Of a stretch of 64,000 bases of DNA, positions 46,917-54,789 are shown piece after piece. The notes beneath the pieces were generated by a model. That model searched no databases. It was given only the letters and a program-made list of their open reading frames with translations, and was not told where the DNA came from. Origin of the DNA: Opitutus sp. GTDB taxonomy: Bacteria > Verrucomicrobiota > Verrucomicrobiia > Opitutales > Opitutaceae. The stretch spans positions 372,001 to 436,000 of the forward strand of contig JACEUQ010000001.1 in assembly GCA_024998815.1 (NCBI GenBank), in the 5' to 3' direction. Position numbers and translations under genes: made by a program. The stretch's first letter is position 1; every line of letters begins with the position of its first letter.

Positions 46917-47869
46917 ATGGGGCGGTCGGGGACGTAGTCGGCTTGGAAGGTGTGGTTTTCTGGTTTGTTGGCGATGGCTTCCGTGAGCAGCGCGCTTAGG
47001 TCAGCGTGGCCGGCGCGGAGCGGCGCGAGTAGGTCGATCTCGCCGTGACGGCCCAGGCAGGGACGTATCTTGCCGTCGGCGGTGAGGCGCAACTTGTTAC
47101 AGGTGCCGCAGAAATCTGTGGCGGTGAGCGCGCCGATGAAGCCGATCGTCGCGCCGTTGGCCGCACGCGCGTAGCGGGCGGGGCCGTGGCCGGCACGGTA
47201 GTCGAGCATCGTTTCCAGCGGGCCGAGCTCGGCTTCGATGCGCGCACGGGCGTCTTCACAGGAGAGGAAGTTGGCCGGGCTCAACACGTCGGTGCGGGTG
47301 AGCGGCATCAGCTCGATAAACCGCACCGGCATGCGGTGCTCGGCGGCGAAACGCACCAGCGGCACGAGCTGGTCTTCGTTCACCCCGCGCATGAGAACGA
47401 CGTTGAGTTTAACCACTTCAAAATCGGCGGCCAGGGCGGCTTCGATGCCGCCGAGCGCGTCGGCGAGGCGGCCGCCGGTGACCCGGCGGTAGGTGTCGGC
47501 GTCAAGGGCGTCGAGGCTCACGTTAACCGCGGTGACGCCGGCGGCGCAGAGCTCGCGGGCGACGGGGGCGAGTCGGGTGCCGTTGGTGGACAGGCCCAGC
47601 GAGGTCGTGGTGGGCAACGCGGCAATCCCCGCGGCGATGGAAACAAAATCGGAGCGCAGGAGCGGTTCGCCGCCGGTGAGGCGGAATTTGCGGAAGCCCA
47701 GCTGGGAGGCGGAGGCGGCGATGCGGATCAGTTCCTCGGCGGTGAGGTGGTCAGGGCGTTGCGCCCAGCCCTTGTAGCCTTCGGGCATGCAGTACAGGCA
47801 GCGCTCGTTGCATCGGTCGGTGACGGAGATGCGCAGGTAATCGATGGTGCGTCCGAAGGGATCGGTCAT
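46898..47869 (-). CDS. moaA: GTP 3',8-cyclase, radical SAM
   Basis: First enzyme of molybdenum cofactor synthesis. The 323-residue protein carries the radical-SAM cluster CNERCLYCMPEG (Cys at about residues 19, 23 and 26). RLTGGEPLLRSDF follows, and the second cluster lies in DFCGTCNKLRLTADGKIRPC. It ends in the essential Gly-Gly (MTAIGG). The 3' end is part of a tandem 28-bp repeat. It is separated from the DUF2249 gene by 122 bp and from moaD by 381 bp. Confidence 0.96.
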   Translation of the reverse strand: MTDPFGRTIDYLRISVTDRCNERCLYCMPEGYKGWAQRPDHLTAEELIRIAASASQLGFRKFRLTGGEPLLRSDFVSIAAGIAALPTTTSLGLSTNGTRLAPVARELCAAGVTAVNVSLDALDADTYRRVTGGRLADALGGIEAALAADFEVVKLNVVLMRGVNEDQLVPLVRFAAEHRMPVRFIELMPLTRTDVLSPANFLSCEDARARIEAELGPLETMLDYRAGHGPARYARAANGATIGFIGALTATDFCGTCNKLRLTADGKIRPCLGRHGEIDLLAPLRAGHADLSALLTEAIANKPENHTFQADYVPDRPMTAIGG

Positions 47870-47991
47870 GGCGGAGAAAAGGCTAAGCTGGCAGCGAGGT
47901 GGCTTAGGGCACGGAGAAAATGAACGGCGAGGGCAGGATCTTTTTCATCATAACGATGCTCGCGCCACTCGCCGGGTTGATCGGGCGAGGC

Positions 47992-48324
47992 TCAGGCGTG
48001 GCTGCCGCAGCCGCCGGGCAGCGCAGAGGCGGCGAGCTCGGGTTGGTTCGCGGGATTGGCGGAGATGCGCGAGATACGAACGGCGGCCAAGTCGGCTTCG
48101 TTGACCAGGTAATCCCATTGGAAGCAGCCGGGGGCGATGGCGGCGAATTGGTAGCGCAGGGGTTCGGGGGCGTGGCCGTTGACCAGGACAAAGCTCCCGC
48201 CGATGGCAAGTTGGTTGGCGCGCTCCAGAATGAGCGGGTGCTTGGTGCGGCAGGGAATATCGCGGGCGTCGAGCAGCTCGGCGGCGGGAATGGAGGCAAG
48301 GGCGGGATGGAGGGTGGTGGTCAT
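47992..48324 (-). CDS. DUF2249 domain protein
   Basis: 110 residues. ELLDARDIPCRTKHPLILER, FVLVNGHAPEPLRYQFAAIA and GCFQWDYLVN follow the DUF2249 pattern (LDAR-x-I-P ... VNDHDP-x-PL ... W-x-Y). It ends with a Cys-Gly-Ser-His tail (PGGCGSHA), which could bind metal. These small proteins often occur near denitrification and anaerobic-respiration genes; function unproven. It sits between the cupin and moaA in the same direction. Confidence 0.82.
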   Translation of the reverse strand: MTTTLHPALASIPAAELLDARDIPCRTKHPLILERANQLAIGGSFVLVNGHAPEPLRYQFAAIAPGCFQWDYLVNEADLAAVRISRISANPANQPELAASALPGGCGSHA

Positions 48325-48411
48325 GGAGGAAAGTGTTGGCGGTTAGTGGAAAAATGGGGGCGAACGAGTCGGAGAAAGAGAACGATTAAGAGGAACGAGA
48401 AAGAGGAGGGA

Positions 48412-48747
48412 TCAGGGGGCGAGCAGGGTGAGCAGGAAGGTCGTCGGCTCGTCGGCGCGCACGGCGTGGGGGAGTTGCGGGGGCATGTGCAGGATGGCTC
48501 CGGGTAACAGAATCTCGGGACGGCCGCCGAGGGTGAGGTGCAGGCTGCCGGTGAGCACCTGGATGAGGGCGTGGTTGGGGTTGGTGTGTTCGGTCAATTC
48601 CTGGCCGGCGTCGAAGGCGAAAAGCACCGCCTTGCCGCCGGTGGTTTTGAGTAGCGTGCGGCTGGTGATGCCCGCGGTGCTGGGAGTGGCGAGGGGCGCC
48701 AGGGGCACGGTGGCGCATTGGTCGGGTTGGAAGACGGAGAACGCCAT
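48412..48747 (-). CDS. small cupin protein
   Basis: 111 residues making one cupin barrel: KAVLFAFDAGQELTEHTNPN contributes an E-H-x-N-P variant of motif 1, and LLPGAILHMPPQLPHAVRAD contributes motif 2 with its His. No enzyme family can be named. It lies 27 bases after the unknown Tat-like gene, inside the nap operon, so a link to nitrate or nitric oxide metabolism is plausible but inferred. Confidence 0.8.
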   Translation of the reverse strand: MAFSVFQPDQCATVPLAPLATPSTAGITSRTLLKTTGGKAVLFAFDAGQELTEHTNPNHALIQVLTGSLHLTLGGRPEILLPGAILHMPPQLPHAVRADEPTTFLLTLLAP

Positions 48748-48774
48748 AGGTGGTAAAAAGGGAGTGATGTTTTC

Positions 48775-49260
48775 TTAATCGGCGGACAACTGGGCGGGCA
48801 CGACAGTGGCCTCGATGTCCGCTTCGCGGATACGCACGAGGGTGAGCCCGTTGGGGCGGCGGATCAGGGTGTCGCACCAGGTGTGGTCGTCGTAGCTGTA
48901 ACGGATCTGCACGCCGAGCAGCAGGCCGGCGGCCAGGCGGGTGCGGGCGGTTTCCAGCGAAATGGTTTCGGCCCCGGTGTGGCGGCGGTCGGTGTATTTG
49001 GGGATGACCGCGTGGATGCGGGTGCAGGCTCCGAGGTCGCGAAACAGCGCGTCGGTGGTGGCCACGTCGAGCAGGGTCTGCTGGAGCGGGGGCAGCCGCA
49101 GGGGCTCGGATGAAGACGTGGCGGCGGTGGCTGTGGCGGGGGTGGTCATGGGCGGGGGGGCGAACGAAGTGGTGGACTGCGGAGTGTCGGCGCCGCGCTC
49201 GCGTAGTGAGGCCGGTAGCAGGCGGCTCAAAAATTCGCGGCGATTGAGGGCGGCGGACAT
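48775..49260 (-). CDS. unknown nap-operon protein with Tat-like N-terminus
   Basis: 161 residues. I do not recognise it. The N-terminus MSAALNRREFLSRLLPASLR has an R-R-x-F-L twin-arginine core, but the hydrophobic stretch that should follow is short, so export is uncertain. After a Thr/Pro-rich linker, the C-terminal ~100 residues are a compact domain (LFRDLGACTRIHAVIPKYTD, GVQIRYSYDDHTWCDTLIRR). Co-direction and position directly after napB suggest a role in nitrate reductase maturation or electron transfer. Confidence 0.6.
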   Translation of the reverse strand: MSAALNRREFLSRLLPASLRERGADTPQSTTSFAPPPMTTPATATAATSSSEPLRLPPLQQTLLDVATTDALFRDLGACTRIHAVIPKYTDRRHTGAETISLETARTRLAAGLLLGVQIRYSYDDHTWCDTLIRRPNGLTLVRIREADIEATVVPAQLSAD

Positions 49261-49369
49261 TGGGTTATTAGGATGAGGTGTTCCTTCGCTGAGTTGGAAT
49301 CGCTGTTGGTTCGAACCACTGACGAAAGAGAACGATTAAGAGTAAGAGAACGAGAACGAGGCGGGGGGC

Positions 49370-50197
49370 TTAGGGCGTGGGTTGGGTGTCGCGGGTGGCG
49401 TCGAGGGCGTGGCATTGCAGGCAATTTTGGCGCTGCGGATGGCTGGTTTTAAAGGCGCTCGAGCCTCCGGGTGCGTGGCAACTGAGGCAGTTTTCTCGCA
49501 TGGCCCTGGAGTGGGGCAGGGTTGGCGGCGCGCCCGCGAAGGCCCGGGTGCCGCCGCGTGGCGCGGGTTGGCCGACAAAGTTGTTGGCCAAAACCGGCGT
49601 GGCCAGCGCGGCGGGCGGAGCGGCCAGCGCAGGACCGGGGCCGCCGGAGGGCGCGTGGCACTGGATGCAGTTGGTGTAGGCCTGATGGCTGATCTGCGGG
49701 ACGTCGATTTTGCCGATCCGCGTAGGCTGGCCGTGGCAGGCGAGGCAGGAGGTGGAGGCGTGCTGGTCGATGGGATGCGGGACGGTGGGCGGGGCGCCTG
49801 CGAAGGCGCGGCGCGATTCGCGGCGGGCGATCAGGGCGGTTAACTCTTCTGGGCTGAGCGGTGCGCTGGAACCGGTGTAGGCGGGGGCGGGCGGCAGTTG
49901 CGCCAGTTCGCTTTTCCAGAAGGCGTTGGGCTGCCGGGAGCGGTCGCGCATCTCCGCGTAGTTTGGGGCTGCGGGAGTGGCGTCGGGCGAAGGGGACGGT
50001 TTTAAGTTTGAGGTTTGTGTTTCACTGCCGGCGTTACGGCGGAGTTCGGCCGCGCGGTCGGTCTGGCGCAGGCCCATAAAATAGCCGCTCAGGCCGGTGG
50101 TGAAGGCCACCACGGCGGCGACGACCGCGAGCTTGCGACCGAGCGAGGGAAGGGGGGACTTGGGTGTATCCGGTTTCACAGGTGTGGGCGTGAACAC
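49370..50197 (-). CDS. napB: four-haem NapB-like cytochrome c subunit of nitrate reductase
   Basis: 275 residues from a GTG that directly follows the napA stop. An N-terminal anchor (LAVVAAVVAFTTGLSGYFMG) is followed by four CXXCH motifs: CLACH, CIQCH, CLSCH and CLQCH. Usual NapB is dihaem. Here the motif RRAFAGAPPTVPHP ... CLACH ... CIQCH is repeated as TRAFAGAPPTLPHS ... CLSCH ... CLQCH, so the protein looks like an internal duplication of the NapB core. It receives electrons in the periplasm and passes them to NapA. Confidence 0.87.
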   Translation of the reverse strand: MFTPTPVKPDTPKSPLPSLGRKLAVVAAVVAFTTGLSGYFMGLRQTDRAAELRRNAGSETQTSNLKPSPSPDATPAAPNYAEMRDRSRQPNAFWKSELAQLPPAPAYTGSSAPLSPEELTALIARRESRRAFAGAPPTVPHPIDQHASTSCLACHGQPTRIGKIDVPQISHQAYTNCIQCHAPSGGPGPALAAPPAALATPVLANNFVGQPAPRGGTRAFAGAPPTLPHSRAMRENCLSCHAPGGSSAFKTSHPQRQNCLQCHALDATRDTQPTP

Positions 50198-52609
50198 TTA
50201 GGCGCGGCGCAGGATGCGCACGGCACACTTTTTGTAGTCGGGCTCTTTGGAGAGCGGGTCGACCGCACCCAGCGTGATGTTATTGATCAGGAAATTCTGA
50301 TCGAAAAACGGCACGAAGACCGAGCCGCGCGGGGGGGAGCTGCGGCCGTTGAGCCAGACCGGCAACTCCAAGCGCCCGCGGCGGGTTTCCAATATGGCTA
50401 CGTCGCCGTTGGCCAGTCCGGCCGCCGCCGCGTCGGCGGGGTTGAGTTCGACGTAGGCGTTGGGCATCGACCCGCGCAACTGGGGCACGCGCATCGTCAT
50501 CGTGCCGCTGTGCCAGTGCTCGATCACGCGACCGGTGCAGAGCCAGAACGGGTAATCGTTATCCGGCTCCTCGGCGGCCGGTTCGTAGGGGTTGAACCAG
50601 ATCAGCGCCCGGTCGTCCTTGGTCACCGAGTGGTAGAACTGGATGCCCGCGCCCTTTTTGACGAACGGGTCGCTGAATTCCATGAAGCGGAAGCGGGTTT
50701 CCTTAAACGTGCCGTCGGCCTGCTCGACCACCGGCCAGCGCAGGCCGCGGGCTTTGACCAACTCGTCGTAGGGGGCGAGGTGCTTGTGTTTGTGGTAACT
50801 GAAGCGCCGATACTCCTCAAACAGGGCGCGGTCGGTGTTCATGTCGTAGTAGTGGGCGAAATCCCAGGCGGGCACCTCCAGGCCGGCGTCATTTTTGAAG
50901 GTGAAGATAAACTTCCCGTCCTTGTCCTTCATGCCGGGGTGGCCGAGTTCGAACAGGCGGCGGGCGAGGGCGAGCGTCATCCAGGCGTCGGGGCGGGCCT
51001 GGCACGGGGGCTCGACCTGCTTGAACCACTGCTGGGTGCGGCGCTCGGAATTGCCCACGATGCCGTTCTTTTCGACCCAGAGGGCGGCGGGTAAAATGAG
51101 GTCGGCCAGCGCGGTGGTCGCGGTGGGATAGACGTCGGAGACGATGAGGAACTTGTCGGCGAGATTGGCTTTTCCGTTAAAGGTGCGGGCGAGGTCGGGC
51201 AGGGTCTGGCCGGGGTTGGTGACCTGGACAAAAATGGTGTGGATGTCGCCGCCCTTGTCGGTGGGGGTGCAGAAGTTTTCCCAGAGTTGCACCGTGTGGT
51301 AGCCGGGCTTGGGGTTGATGCGGCCGGCAGGCACATGCCAAAGCTCCTCGCACTCGGCGCGGTGCTCGGGATTGGCAACGAGCAGGCCGCCGGGCAGGGC
51401 GTGACACAGGGTGCCGACCTCGCGGGCGGTGCCGCAGGCCGAGGGTTGGCCGGTGAGCGAGGTGGGCGCGTCGCCGGGGCGGCCCCAGTGGCCGGAGAGC
51501 AGGTGGATGCCGTGGACGAGGCGGTTGATGGCGGTACCGCGGGTGTGCTGGTTCATGCCCATGCACCACAGGCTGGTGATGCGCAGGTCGCGGCGGCCGA
51601 AGAGGTCGCCCAGCAGGCGTATTTTTTCCTCGGGCACGCCGGAGAGTTTTGCCACGTAGGCCGGGGTGTAGAGGGCGAGCGCCTCGCGGTAAGCCGCAAA
51701 GGTCATCGGCTGGCCGTTGAGCGAGACCGGCGCGGTGTCCTGGCGGAAGTTACAGTGTTTTTCCACGAACTCCTGGTTCCAGGTTCCGTTGGCCAGCAGC
51801 AGGTGGGCGATGCCGTTGGCGATGGCTAGGTCGGTCTGGGGGCGGAATTCGAGGTAATGGTCCGCGTATTCGGTGGTGCGGGTGCGGCGCGTGCCCATGT
51901 CGATGAGCATGACCTTCTCGCCGCGGGTGCGCCGGTCGATGATTCTAGAAAACAGCACCGGGTGCATCTCGGCCGGGTTGTTGCCCCACAGGATGCCCAC
52001 GTCGGCGGCGTCCAGGTCGTCGTAACAGCCGGCCGGCTCGTCCACGCCGTAAACCGAGAGGTAGCCGGTCACCGCGGAGGCCATACACAGGCGGGCGTTG
52101 GGCTCGAGGTGGTTGTTGGCCAGACCGGCCTTCATGAACTTCTGCGCCGCGTAACCCTCGGGGATGGTCCATTGCCCGCTGCCGTAGAAGCCGAATCCGG
52201 CGGGGTTTTTCATCACGCGCTTGGCCACGATGTCGATGGCCTCCTCCCAGGTAATGTCTTCGAGTCGCCCGTTGCGGCGCAGCTGCGGGGTGGTGAGCCG
52301 GTCTTTGCCGTAAAGAATGCCGCCGACATGGTAACCCTTCATGCAGAGCAGGCCCTTGTTCACCTCGGCCAGCGGATCGCCTTGAATGGCGACGACGCGT
52401 CCGTCTTTGACGCCCACGCGAACGTGGCAGCCGGTACCGCAGAACCGGCAGGGCGCTTTGTCCCAACGCACGCCGTCCGCCGTGACCGTCGTCGATGGCG
52501 AGGTGGCGAAGGTCGGCTCCCCAGGGGCGGGTGCCGCGCCGAGGCGGCGGGCGATCACGGCGGTGGCGGCGGCGAGGGCGGTGGTGCGGAGGAATTCGCG
52601 GCGGTGCAT
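50198..52609 (-). CDS. napA: periplasmic nitrate reductase catalytic subunit
   Basis: 803 residues from MHRREFLRTTALAAATAVIA, a twin-arginine signal. The mature N-terminus binds one 4Fe-4S cluster (CRFCGTGCHV ... NKGLLCMKGYH). The Mo-bis-MGD-binding fold follows, with ARLCMASAVTGYLSVYG supplying the Cys ligand typical of NapA. LWCMGMNQHTRGTAINRLVH and a C-terminal molybdopterin domain (HWHSGTMTMRVPQLRG) complete it. Reduces nitrate to nitrite in the periplasm. The 77-bp gap before its start contains an 11-C run on its coding strand. Confidence 0.96.
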   Translation of the reverse strand: MHRREFLRTTALAAATAVIARRLGAAPAPGEPTFATSPSTTVTADGVRWDKAPCRFCGTGCHVRVGVKDGRVVAIQGDPLAEVNKGLLCMKGYHVGGILYGKDRLTTPQLRRNGRLEDITWEEAIDIVAKRVMKNPAGFGFYGSGQWTIPEGYAAQKFMKAGLANNHLEPNARLCMASAVTGYLSVYGVDEPAGCYDDLDAADVGILWGNNPAEMHPVLFSRIIDRRTRGEKVMLIDMGTRRTRTTEYADHYLEFRPQTDLAIANGIAHLLLANGTWNQEFVEKHCNFRQDTAPVSLNGQPMTFAAYREALALYTPAYVAKLSGVPEEKIRLLGDLFGRRDLRITSLWCMGMNQHTRGTAINRLVHGIHLLSGHWGRPGDAPTSLTGQPSACGTAREVGTLCHALPGGLLVANPEHRAECEELWHVPAGRINPKPGYHTVQLWENFCTPTDKGGDIHTIFVQVTNPGQTLPDLARTFNGKANLADKFLIVSDVYPTATTALADLILPAALWVEKNGIVGNSERRTQQWFKQVEPPCQARPDAWMTLALARRLFELGHPGMKDKDGKFIFTFKNDAGLEVPAWDFAHYYDMNTDRALFEEYRRFSYHKHKHLAPYDELVKARGLRWPVVEQADGTFKETRFRFMEFSDPFVKKGAGIQFYHSVTKDDRALIWFNPYEPAAEEPDNDYPFWLCTGRVIEHWHSGTMTMRVPQLRGSMPNAYVELNPADAAAAGLANGDVAILETRRGRLELPVWLNGRSSPPRGSVFVPFFDQNFLINNITLGAVDPLSKEPDYKKCAVRILRRA

Positions 52610-52686
52610 GTTTTTTTTAATTAAAGCGGGTAATTGGCCCAAGGGGGGGGGGGCGGAGCGGCCGGCGGTTTTTGGCGGCGGTGGGC

Positions 52687-52941
52687 TTAGGCGGCGGTGG
52701 GCAGTTCGACAAAAACCACCTCGACCAACTCGACGCCGGGTATCGCTTCAAGATCGCGGAAGGCCCCGTAGGCGTCCTCGGCACTGAGTACCGCCGGCAG
52801 CCACGGGCCGCGAAGTTCGCCCAGTTCCAGCGCCGCATACTGCGAGAGTTGGCGGAGCGCGCTCACCCGCAGTTCGGGTAAACCACTGAGGGTGATGATG
52901 AGTGAACTCAGGCCGGGCGCGGGCGTTTCAGTGGCATCCAT
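52687..52941 (-). CDS. napD: NapD chaperone for the NapA Tat signal
   Basis: 84 residues from MDATETPAPGLSSLIITLSG; a longer in-frame start is possible but adds an unlikely basic tail. The ferredoxin-like fold pattern (SLIITLSG, then PELRVSALRQLSQ, ending GVELVEVVFVEL) is that of NapD. NapD binds the NapA signal peptide until cofactor insertion is complete. It heads the minus-strand nap run and is divergent from the cytochrome c gene with 92 bp between. Confidence 0.88.
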   Translation of the reverse strand: MDATETPAPGLSSLIITLSGLPELRVSALRQLSQYAALELGELRGPWLPAVLSAEDAYGAFRDLEAIPGVELVEVVFVELPTAA

Positions 52942-53033
52942 AGGACAAACGTGGGCGCGCGAATAGATCATATCAAGAAAAAAAGACAATCTAGTCTTGA
53001 AAATGTGCCGACGCTGTGCCTTTCTTGGGGGCA

Positions 53034-53768
53034 ATGAAGCGTCGTTTGATCCTTTCTCCGGTGGTTTGGGCCCTGGTGCTCGCAGCGGCAGGCGGGCAGT
53101 GGCTGTTGGGTCAGGCCAGACCGCCGCAGCCGGGAGCTAAAGAGCCTCATCCCTCGTCGTCCCTGATCGCTGCCACGCAATCGACCTCCTCCGACCCTTC
53201 CGGGGCAGCTCCCGCCAAGGGCACCGTTCCGCCTGCGTCCGTGCCGTCGCACCAACCGGCGGGTTATCAGCCGAAGGTGGCCGTCACCGGAGCGGTCGAT
53301 CACCACGGCCAGGCGGTCGGGGTGGCCTGCATGACCTGCCACACGTCCAAAACGCCCAACCTCGGTGCCGGCGCGGGTGGGGCGGTGCCGGCGGAGTTTC
53401 ACCAGGGACTCGTTTACGCTCACGGCGGGCAGAGCTGCCTGAGTTGCCACCACAGCCAGGATTACGACGCGCTGCGGCTCGCCGATGGCCGCAAGCTCGC
53501 CTTCGCCGACGCGCAAAAACTTTGCCAACAGTGCCACGGTCCGCAGGCCCGCGATTACCTCAACGGTGCCCACGGCGGCATGGCCGGCTACTGGGATAAA
53601 ACCAAGGGCGCGCGCACCCGCAACACCTGCACCGACTGCCACGATCCGCACGCGCCCAAATACCCGCAATGGACCCCGGTTTTTGCCCCCAAAGACGACG
53701 GTGCGCTTCAGCAAAAAGCCCGCGACGCCCAGTCGCACCCGGCCGCGCACGCTCCCCATTCAAACTAG
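53034..53768 (+). CDS. tetrahaem periplasmic cytochrome c
   Basis: 244 residues from the ATG giving MKRRLILSPVVWALVLA, a signal/anchor; a GTG six codons upstream is less likely. Four CXXCH sites are visible: CMTCHTS, CLSCHHS, CQQCHGP and CTDCHDP. The spacing and the AHGGMAGYWDKTKG segment resemble NrfB/DmsE-like small multihaem proteins. With the following NrfC- and NrfD-like genes it probably forms a quinol-to-cytochrome electron branch that could feed NapB. Confidence 0.88.
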   Translation: MKRRLILSPVVWALVLAAAGGQWLLGQARPPQPGAKEPHPSSSLIAATQSTSSDPSGAAPAKGTVPPASVPSHQPAGYQPKVAVTGAVDHHGQAVGVACMTCHTSKTPNLGAGAGGAVPAEFHQGLVYAHGGQSCLSCHHSQDYDALRLADGRKLAFADAQKLCQQCHGPQARDYLNGAHGGMAGYWDKTKGARTRNTCTDCHDPHAPKYPQWTPVFAPKDDGALQQKARDAQSHPAAHAPHSN

Positions 53769-53778
53769 GACCGCCCCC

Positions 53779-54789
53779 ATGAGTAACTCCTCGCCCACTG
53801 ATCCCTCCTCCGACGCCAACGCCGGCTCCGAACATCGCTGCAGTGGCAATTCCGAAGCCTGCGGTTGTGGCGGCAGCAGCGGCGGCGGTGTCGGCATGAA
53901 CCGCCGCACCGCCCTCAAAGCCATCGGCGCGACCCTCGGCGCGGCGGCCTTCGCCCAAGCGATCGCCCCGCTCACCCAGTGGACCGAAGACCTCACGATC
54001 GACGATTATCTGCAAAAGCACTACAAGGAGCTCTCCCCCTTCGATCTCGGCGTGGTCATGGCGCGCATGGAGAAGGAAACCAAGGAGGCGACCGGGGTCG
54101 ACGTGCACATCGGCGACTACCGCCCGCAGCCCGGCGTGAAATTCGGTTACGCGCTCAACCTGTCGGTCTGCGTGGGTTGCCGCCGCTGCGCCAAGGCCTG
54201 CCATGTGGAGAACAACCACGACCGGCCCTCGGGCAACAGTTACATTCGCGTGCTGGAGATGCAAAAGGGCTCGCTCGATCTCGCCAAGGGGCGGGTCAAC
54301 TACGACCACGCCGTGCCCGATGCGGAAAAGTTCTACATGCCCGTGCAGTGTCAGCAGTGCGACAAGCCGCCCTGCGTCTCGGTTTGCCCGGTCGAGGCGA
54401 CATGGAAAGAGGCCGACGGGATTGTGGTGGTGGATTACAACTGGTGCATCGGTTGCCGTTATTGCGAGGCGGCCTGCCCCTACCATGCGCGGCGGTTTAA
54501 CTGGAAAAAGCCCGAGGTGCCCGCAGCCGAGATCAACCCCGACCAAGGCTACCTGTCCAACCGCCTGCGGCCCCAAGGCGTGATGGAGAAATGCACCTTC
54601 TGCCTGCACCGTTCCCGCCAGGGTAAACTGCCCGCCTGCCTCGAAGCCTGCCCGACCGGCGCGCGGGTGTTTGGCAACCTGCTCGATCCCGAGTCGGAGA
54701 TCCGCTGGGTGCTGAAAAATAAACGTGTCTTTGTCCTCAAGGAGGACGTCGGCACCCAACCCAGTTTTTTTTACTTCTTCGATGTCTAA
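53779..54789 (+). CDS. NrfC-like 4Fe-4S ferredoxin subunit
   Basis: 336 residues; start MSNSSPTDPSSDANAGSEHR placed 10 bases after the cytochrome. A Cys/Gly-rich patch (CSGNSEACGCGGSSGGG) precedes the Tat-like RRTALKAIGATLGAAAFA. Four cluster-binding Cys groups follow: CVGCRRCAKACHV, CQQCDKPPCVSVCP, CIGCRYCEAACPYH and CTFCLHR with CLEACP. This is the four-cluster pattern of NrfC, PsrB and TtrB. It would sit on the periplasmic side and pass electrons between NrfD and the cytochrome. It overlaps the next gene by 8 bases. Confidence 0.92.
   Translation: MSNSSPTDPSSDANAGSEHRCSGNSEACGCGGSSGGGVGMNRRTALKAIGATLGAAAFAQAIAPLTQWTEDLTIDDYLQKHYKELSPFDLGVVMARMEKETKEATGVDVHIGDYRPQPGVKFGYALNLSVCVGCRRCAKACHVENNHDRPSGNSYIRVLEMQKGSLDLAKGRVNYDHAVPDAEKFYMPVQCQQCDKPPCVSVCPVEATWKEADGIVVVDYNWCIGCRYCEAACPYHARRFNWKKPEVPAAEINPDQGYLSNRLRPQGVMEKCTFCLHRSRQGKLPACLEACPTGARVFGNLLDPESEIRWVLKNKRVFVLKEDVGTQPSFFYFFDV

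Noticed and set aside
47870-47991. Molybdenum-cofactor riboswitch before moaA
   Set aside because: I could not find the long multi-helix architecture expected of the Moco motif in the 122-bp leader.
52942-53033. An FNR/NNR-like operator between napD and the cytochrome gene
   Set aside because: TTGATATGATC near 52968 has only a 3-base spacer and a poor right half. A small AAGAC/GTCTT palindrome at 52983-52998 is too weak to name.
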